The translations under genes and the position numbers were made by a program. A stretch of 16,007 bases of DNA from an uncultured Eubacteriales bacterium (GTDB lineage Bacteria; Bacillota; Clostridia; Oscillospirales; Oscillospiraceae): NCBI GenBank assembly GCA_900547405.1, contig URGL01000059.1:1-16007 (forward strand), read 5' to 3'. Numbering within the stretch: the first letter of the stretch is position 1; the number at the start of each line of letters is the position of its first letter. The notes below the pieces were generated by a model that saw only the letters and a list, made by a program, of their open reading frames with translations, was not told the DNA's origin and did not search any database. Shown here piece after piece: positions 12,412-16,007 of this stretch.

Positions 12412-14076
12412 TTACTCGGTAATGGAATTGTTGAATGCGCTGAGAAGCGCGTAAATACTGGCTCTCGTAATATCCGTGTCGCTGCCGGCACCCCAATGCA
12501 TCTGGCCGTCAGGGGTCTCAATGCCCACATAGGCCACAGCGGTGGAGCCGGAGTTCTTCTGCTGGAGACTGTGCTCGGTGTAGACCTTCAGAGTATAGCT
12601 GATACCGGTGTACTCCTTCAGGGCGTTGCTGACGGCATCCAGGCTGCCGTTGCCCACCCCGTGGAATTGGGCGGCAATGCCGTCCTTCACGAAGACCACA
12701 TCGCACCCGGCCCCTCCGGCCATGGGCTCAAACTTGGCACTGCGCAGGGAGACGGGTCCCTGAATATTCAGGTAGCTCAGCTTGAACACCCGCAGAACAT
12801 CGTCGGCCTTCAGCTCCCGATGCTCGTGATCCGAAATGTCCTTGCAGAGGTAGCCGAAGTGCTCCCGCATCTTGGTAGGCAGCACATAGCCATGGGCATG
12901 CTCCAGAAGATAGGATATGCCGCCCTTGCCGCTCTGGGAGTTGACCCGGATAACGTCGGCATCGTAGGTCCGGGAAATGTCCTTGGGGTCGATGGGGATA
13001 TAGGGCACAGTCCACTGATGGAGCCCCTTCTCCTGCCGCCAGTTCATGCCCTTGGCAATGGCATCCTGATGGGAGCCGGAGAAGGCGGCAAACACCAAGG
13101 CGCCGGCATAGGGGGTCCGCTCGTAGACGTGCATCCGGGTGCAGCGCTCGTAGATTTCCACAATGGCGGGAAGGTTGGAGAAGTCCAGCTTGGGATCCAC
13201 GCCGTGGGAGTACATGTTCATGGCCAGGGTGACCACATCCACATTGCCGGTCCGCTCGCCGTTTCCGAAGAGGGTACCCTCCACCCGGTTGGCTCCTGCC
13301 AGCAGTCCCAGCTCCGTATCCGCCACGCCGGTGCCCCGGTCGTTGTGGGGGTGCAGGGACACGGTGACGTGCTCCCGATACTTCAGGTTCTCACTCATGT
13401 ACTCCACCTGGCTGGCGTAGACATGGGGCAGGCTCATCTCCACAGTAACGGGCAGGTTGATAATGACGTTGTTGCTTTCACTGGGCTCCAGCACATCCAG
13501 CACGGCATTGCACACTTCCAGTGCGTACTCCGGCTCGGTGCCCGTGAAGCTCTCGGGGGAATACTCGAAGCGGAAGTTCCCTTCATACTCGGCAGCCAGC
13601 TTTTTCACCAGCTTGGCTCCCTCCACGGCGATCTGCTTGATCTCTTCCTTGCTCTTTTTGAAAACCTGCTCCCGCTGGGCCACAGAGGTAGAGTTATAGA
13701 AGTGGATAATGGCGCTGGGGGCACCCTTGCAGGCCTCGAAGGTCTTGCGGATGATATGCTCCCGGCACTGGGTCAGCACCTGGACCGTCACATCCCGGGG
13801 GATCATGTTCTGCTCGATCAGAGTCCGCAGGAAGGTGTATTCCGTCTCAGAGGCGGCGGGGAAGCCCACCTCGATCTCCTTAAAGCCCACTTTTAAGAGC
13901 AGCTTGTAAAACTCCAGCTTCTCCTCCAGGCTCATGGGGATCACCAGACTCTGGTTGCCGTCCCGCAGGTCCACGCTGCACCACTGGGGTGCTTTCTCAA
14001 TGTGGTCCTTACGGACCCACTTGAAGTGGTCCCCGGGGGCGGGATAATAGCCTACCGCGTACTTGGTTGCGTCCAT
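12412..14076 (-). CDS. leuA: 2-isopropylmalate synthase, long (type 2) form
   Basis: The 554-aa product condenses acetyl-CoA with 2-ketoisovalerate, the committed step of leucine synthesis. The HMGL-like catalytic barrel covers roughly residues 30-310: DLRDGNQ at 36-42 holds the catalytic Arg and a metal-binding Asp, and 'LHPHNDRGTG' at 241-250 supplies the metal ligands H242 and H244. The C-terminal part (about 420-550) is the LeuA regulatory domain that usually binds leucine for feedback inhibition. The N-terminal extension and overall length fit the leuA type 2 group found in actinobacteria and Clostridia. The start at 14074-14076 has AGGAG 9 nt upstream. It is the first gene of the operon and lies about 50 nt after the T-box terminator. 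Confidence 0.97.
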   Translation of the reverse strand: MDATKYAVGYYPAPGDHFKWVRKDHIEKAPQWCSVDLRDGNQSLVIPMSLEEKLEFYKLLLKVGFKEIEVGFPAASETEYTFLRTLIEQNMIPRDVTVQVLTQCREHIIRKTFEACKGAPSAIIHFYNSTSVAQREQVFKKSKEEIKQIAVEGAKLVKKLAAEYEGNFRFEYSPESFTGTEPEYALEVCNAVLDVLEPSESNNVIINLPVTVEMSLPHVYASQVEYMSENLKYREHVTVSLHPHNDRGTGVADTELGLLAGANRVEGTLFGNGERTGNVDVVTLAMNMYSHGVDPKLDFSNLPAIVEIYERCTRMHVYERTPYAGALVFAAFSGSHQDAIAKGMNWRQEKGLHQWTVPYIPIDPKDISRTYDADVIRVNSQSGKGGISYLLEHAHGYVLPTKMREHFGYLCKDISDHEHRELKADDVLRVFKLSYLNIQGPVSLRSAKFEPMAGGAGCDVVFVKDGIAAQFHGVGNGSLDAVSNALKEYTGISYTLKVYTEHSLQQKNSGSTAVAYVGIETPDGQMHWGAGSDTDITRASIYALLSAFNNSITE

Positions 14077-14123
14077 TTTGTTTTTCTCCTAACATAGAAA
14101 AATTTCATTGGATTTTCGGAGGT

Positions 14124-14166
14124 AAAAAGAAACGCCCTGTCTCCTCCTAAGAAAGAGACAGGGCGT
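14124..14166 (-). terminator. T-box regulated terminator
   Basis: ACGCCCTGTCTC (minus strand, 14155-14166) pairs perfectly with GAGACAGGGCGT (14132-14143) around an 11-nt loop. TTCTTTTT follows (14124-14131). The stem starts 9 nt after the T-box sequence, so its competition with the antiterminator is not obvious from this simple drawing. Confidence 0.93.
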
Positions 14167-14399
14167 AAAAGCCTTGCGGTACCACTCTTTTTGCCGAAAA
14201 TTCGGCCACCTCACCGCAGTCCAACAACTGCGCTCCGCTGTAACGGGCGATACCCGTCCCGCCTAGTAAGCCAACGCCGTTCAGCCGGGCCGCTCCGAGG
14301 CCAGTATACGCATCCCCCACCATTGGCTCGCACCAGCCGCCAACTCTCTGCATCCGGGGTACCGACACGCTTTTCCCTCATCCACGCGTTTCCCTTATG
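14124..14399 (-). ncRNA. T-box leader of the leucine operon
   Basis: On the minus strand between the promoter and leuA, the leader shows the ordered marks of a T-box. AGAGAG at the base of Stem I is followed by TTGGC/GCCAA pairing around GGTGCGA. A specifier region contains CTC at 14297-14299 (a Leu codon). A Stem III hairpin ACGGG/CCCGT and the T-box sequence GAGTGGTACCGC (14176-14187) follow; TGGT pairs with the tRNA ACCA end. GCGGT upstream can pair with ACCGC to form the antiterminator. The last element is the terminator. Uncharged tRNA-Leu should favour read-through into leuACDB. CTC is chosen by position and by the operon's function; a CTG nearby is also a Leu codon. Confidence 0.93.
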
Positions 14400-14405
14400 G
14401 CTGGG

Positions 14406-14434
14406 ATTATAGCACCGGGATTCCAGATTGTCAA
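14406..14434 (-). promoter_or_regulatory. Promoter of the leuACDB operon
   Basis: On the minus strand a perfect -35 TTGACA (14429-14434) and a perfect -10 TATAAT (14406-14411) are 17 bp apart, with a TG extended -10. A consensus promoter fits an operon controlled after initiation by the T-box. Confidence 0.93.
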
Positions 14435-14501
14435 GCATTTTGTCGCCAAGGAACGGAACTTTGTCTATGCAGGGAAATCGCCCTTTTCTCCCAAAAAAGA
14501 C

Positions 14502-14530
14502 TTTACAACTTTAACGAATCAAAGTATAAT
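14502..14530 (+). promoter_or_regulatory. Promoter of the YerC/TrpR-like gene
   Basis: -35 TTTACA (14502-14507) and a perfect -10 TATAAT (14525-14530) are 17 bp apart. The likely transcript start is close to the ribosome binding site, leaving a short leader. Confidence 0.82.
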
Positions 14531-14560
14531 ATTCTAAAAAACATGAGGAGGAATATCCCC

Positions 14561-14824
14561 TTGGACAAGCAGGAAAAAATCGACGCGCTGTATCAGACCA
14601 TTGTGTCTTTAGAATCCATAGAGCAGTGCCGGGACCTCTTTGAGGATCTGTGCACCCAGAAGGAGCTGGAAAAAATGGCGGAGCGGATCTATGCCGCCAA
14701 GCTGCTGCTGGAGGGCAAGACCTACAACCAGGTCATTGCCGAGGCAGACATCTCCTCTGCCACATTGAGCCGGGTCTCCCGGTGCGTGCAGTACGGGAAC
14801 GGCTATTCCCAGCTGCTGAAATGA
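14561..14824 (+). CDS. YerC/YecD-family TrpR-like DNA-binding protein
   Basis: The 87-aa product is all helical with a helix-turn-helix at about residues 54-75 ('TYNQVIAEADISSATLSRVSRC'), matching the TrpR-superfamily YerC/YecD group common in Firmicutes. Family members are small dimeric repressor-like proteins. The residues used by E. coli TrpR to bind tryptophan cannot be assigned, and the ligand is unknown. The start is a TTG at 14561: AGGAGG ends 9 nt before it. An in-frame ATG at 14543 overlaps that site and has none of its own. It is a single-gene unit between its own promoter and a strong terminator, divergent from the leucine operon. Control of the neighbouring leu genes is not indicated. 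Confidence 0.9.
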   Translation: MDKQEKIDALYQTIVSLESIEQCRDLFEDLCTQKELEKMAERIYAAKLLLEGKTYNQVIAEADISSATLSRVSRCVQYGNGYSQLLK

Positions 14825-14832
14825 TCTTCTTG

Positions 14833-14862
14833 GATGCCATCGCCTGGGCGATGGCATCTTTT
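14833..14862 (+). terminator. Terminator of the YerC/TrpR-like gene
   Basis: GATGCCATCGCC (14833-14844) pairs perfectly with GGCGATGGCATC (14847-14858), and a T tract follows. It begins 8 nt after the stop codon. Confidence 0.93.
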
Positions 14863-14864
14863 CA

Positions 14865-14893
14865 TTGCGCTTTTCTTTCGAAACCGCTATAAT
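14865..14893 (+). promoter_or_regulatory. Promoter of the aldo/keto reductase gene
   Basis: -35 TTGCGC (14865-14870) and a perfect -10 TATAAT (14888-14893) are 17 bp apart, starting directly after the preceding terminator. The same TTGCGC and TATAAT pair precedes yajC. Confidence 0.78.
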
Positions 14894-14921
14894 AGAGAAA
14901 ACACCAAGGAGGGACACGCCC

Positions 14922-16007
14922 ATGCAATACCGCAAGGACCGCTATGGCAACCCCATCTCCGTATTGGGCTACGGCTGTATGCGCTTTACCCAGACCGCCG
15001 GAAAAATCGACATTGCCAAAACCGAAAAAGAGATCCTGGCAGCCTTTCACGGAGGCGTCAATTATTTCGATACTGCCTACATCTATCCCGGCAGCGAAGC
15101 CGCCCTGGGAGAAATCCTCGCCCGGAACGGCATCCGGGAGCAGGTAAACATTGCTACCAAGCTCCCCCACTATCTGCTGAAGAAACCGGAGGATCTGGAC
15201 CGCTACTTTTCTGAGGAGCTGCGTCGGCTGAAAACGGACCATGTGGACTACTATCTGATGCACATGCTGACGGACACCAAAACCTGGCAGCGGCTGGAGG
15301 GCCTGGGCATTGTGCAATGGCTGGCGGAAAAGAAGGCCTCCGGTCAGATCCGCCAAGTAGGCTTTTCCTACCACGGAAACTCCGATATGTTCTGCAAGCT
15401 TCTGGATGTTTACGACTGGGACTTCTGCCAGATCCAGTATAACTACCTGGACGAAAACTCCCAGGCAGGTGCCACCGGCCTCCACCGGGCGGCGGAAAAG
15501 GGGCTGCCCGTCATCATCATGGAGCCCTTGCGGGGTGGACGGCTGACCAATACGCTCCCTGCCTCCGCCAAGAAAATCATTGCCCGCACTTCCCTCACCC
15601 CGGCTCAGTTTGCCTTCCGATGGCTCTGGGATCAGAAGGAGGTCACCTGTGTACTCTCCGGCATGAACTCCCTGGACATGGTCAAAGAGAACCTTGCCAC
15701 GGCGCAGGTTACCCATCCGGGCAGTTTAACCCCAGGGGACCGGGGGGTCTACACCAAAGTCGTAGCAGCCATCAACGAGAATATGAAGGTGGGCTGCACC
15801 GGCTGCCGGTACTGTATGCCCTGCCCCAAGGGGGTGGACATTCCCGGCACCTTCGCCGCCTACAATCGAATGGCCTCTGACGGCTACTGGAAAGCCCTGA
15901 CGGAATACTTCATGATCACCGGGGTCCGGAAGGACTACACCGGCCCAGGCAACTGCATCGGCTGCGGCAAATGCGAGCAGCACTGCCCCCAGCACCTGCC
16001 CATCCGC
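14922..16007 (+). CDS. Aldo/keto reductase with C-terminal 4Fe-4S domain (3' end outside window)
   Basis: An open frame of 362 codons runs to the window end without a stop. Residues 1-280 form an aldo/keto reductase barrel with the full catalytic tetrad: D50 and Y55 in 'FDTAYIYPGSE', K80 in 'IATKLP', and H114 in 'YLMHML'. After it come two cysteine sets: C292, C295, C298, C301 followed by Pro, and C345, C348, C351, C355 followed by Pro. These are ferredoxin-type 4Fe-4S motifs, which suggests electron exchange with ferredoxin as well as or instead of NADPH. This architecture is common in Clostridia, where proteins are near 370-380 aa, so probably only a few residues are missing. AAGGAGGG lies 8 nt before the ATG. 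The physiological substrate is unknown. Confidence 0.95.
   Translation, partial: MQYRKDRYGNPISVLGYGCMRFTQTAGKIDIAKTEKEILAAFHGGVNYFDTAYIYPGSEAALGEILARNGIREQVNIATKLPHYLLKKPEDLDRYFSEELRRLKTDHVDYYLMHMLTDTKTWQRLEGLGIVQWLAEKKASGQIRQVGFSYHGNSDMFCKLLDVYDWDFCQIQYNYLDENSQAGATGLHRAAEKGLPVIIMEPLRGGRLTNTLPASAKKIIARTSLTPAQFAFRWLWDQKEVTCVLSGMNSLDMVKENLATAQVTHPGSLTPGDRGVYTKVVAAINENMKVGCTGCRYCMPCPKGVDIPGTFAAYNRMASDGYWKALTEYFMITGVRKDYTGPGNCIGCGKCEQHCPQHLPIR

Noticed and set aside
11175..12422. A 415-codon open frame on the plus strand opposite leuC
   Set aside because: leuC is certain on the other strand; the antisense product has shadow-like composition and no motif.
12496..13896. A 466-codon open frame on the plus strand opposite leuA
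   Set aside because: It is antisense to a certain leuA, rich in His, Gly and Leu as expected from a mirrored GC-rich gene, and has no ribosome binding site or recognisable domain.
14147..14438. Short open frames of 73-75 codons on both strands over the T-box leader
   Set aside because: They cover conserved T-box structures and the operon promoter and show no coding signal.
14543..14560. ATG start six codons upstream for the YerC/TrpR-like protein
   Set aside because: The ATG overlaps the AGGAGG site that is correctly spaced for the TTG at 14561, and it has no site of its own.

Overview
The window looks like chromosomal core sequence from a Gram-positive anaerobe of the Clostridia, most likely an Oscillospiraceae/Ruminococcaceae gut-type organism. 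The evidence is a GC-rich coding sequence (by eye), strong AGGAGG ribosome binding sites, consensus sigma-A promoters, a T-box leader, a SpoIVFB-like protease, a YerC/YecD TrpR-like regulator, DUF362 and ferredoxin-type aldo/keto reductase genes, and short CCCTCTCC...GGAGAGGG repeats between genes. The genus cannot be fixed from the sequence alone. I see no prophage, IS element or CRISPR array.

Layout. 1-3774 (minus strand): the 5' part of tRNA-Pro(GGG) at the window edge, then an operon read right to left: an 86-aa membrane protein, an S2P/M50 protease (SpoIVFB-like), a TIGR03960-type radical SAM protein, its DUF2344/TIGR03936 partner, and a 72-aa zinc-ribbon protein. 3811-5379 (plus): tRNA-Gly(GCC) with its own promoter and terminator, then a membrane-anchored LURP-one/YxjI-like protein. 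5386-5600: two strong hairpins and tRNA-Pro(CGG) on the minus strand. 5643-7596 (minus): yajC and a leucine-rich-repeat lipoprotein. 7620-9307 (plus): a DUF362 Fe-S-type protein, divergent from the lipoprotein, and a VanZ-family membrane protein behind a promoter preceded by 11-bp repeats. 9318-9505: a nested palindromic element without a gene. 9517-14434 (minus): the leucine operon leuA-leuC-leuD-leuB behind a T-box leader. 14502-16007 (plus): a YerC/TrpR-like regulator and an aldo/keto reductase with two 4Fe-4S motifs, cut by the window end.

How the genes work together. The clearest pathway is leucine synthesis: LeuA condenses acetyl-CoA with 2-ketoisovalerate, LeuC/LeuD isomerise the product, and LeuB oxidises it. 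The T-box should let transcription proceed when uncharged tRNA-Leu accumulates. The radical SAM pair and the S2P protease sit in a conserved clostridial neighbourhood that in many genomes continues into rng, rplU and rpmA; here it ends in a small zinc-ribbon gene and a tRNA. Most other genes are single transcription units with clear promoters.

The most notable non-coding signals are the phased 11-bp repeats before vanZ, which suggest an OmpR-family response-regulator site; the 188-bp palindrome after vanZ and leuB, with a smaller relative between leuA and leuC; and two hairpins without U-tracts around tRNA-Pro(CGG).
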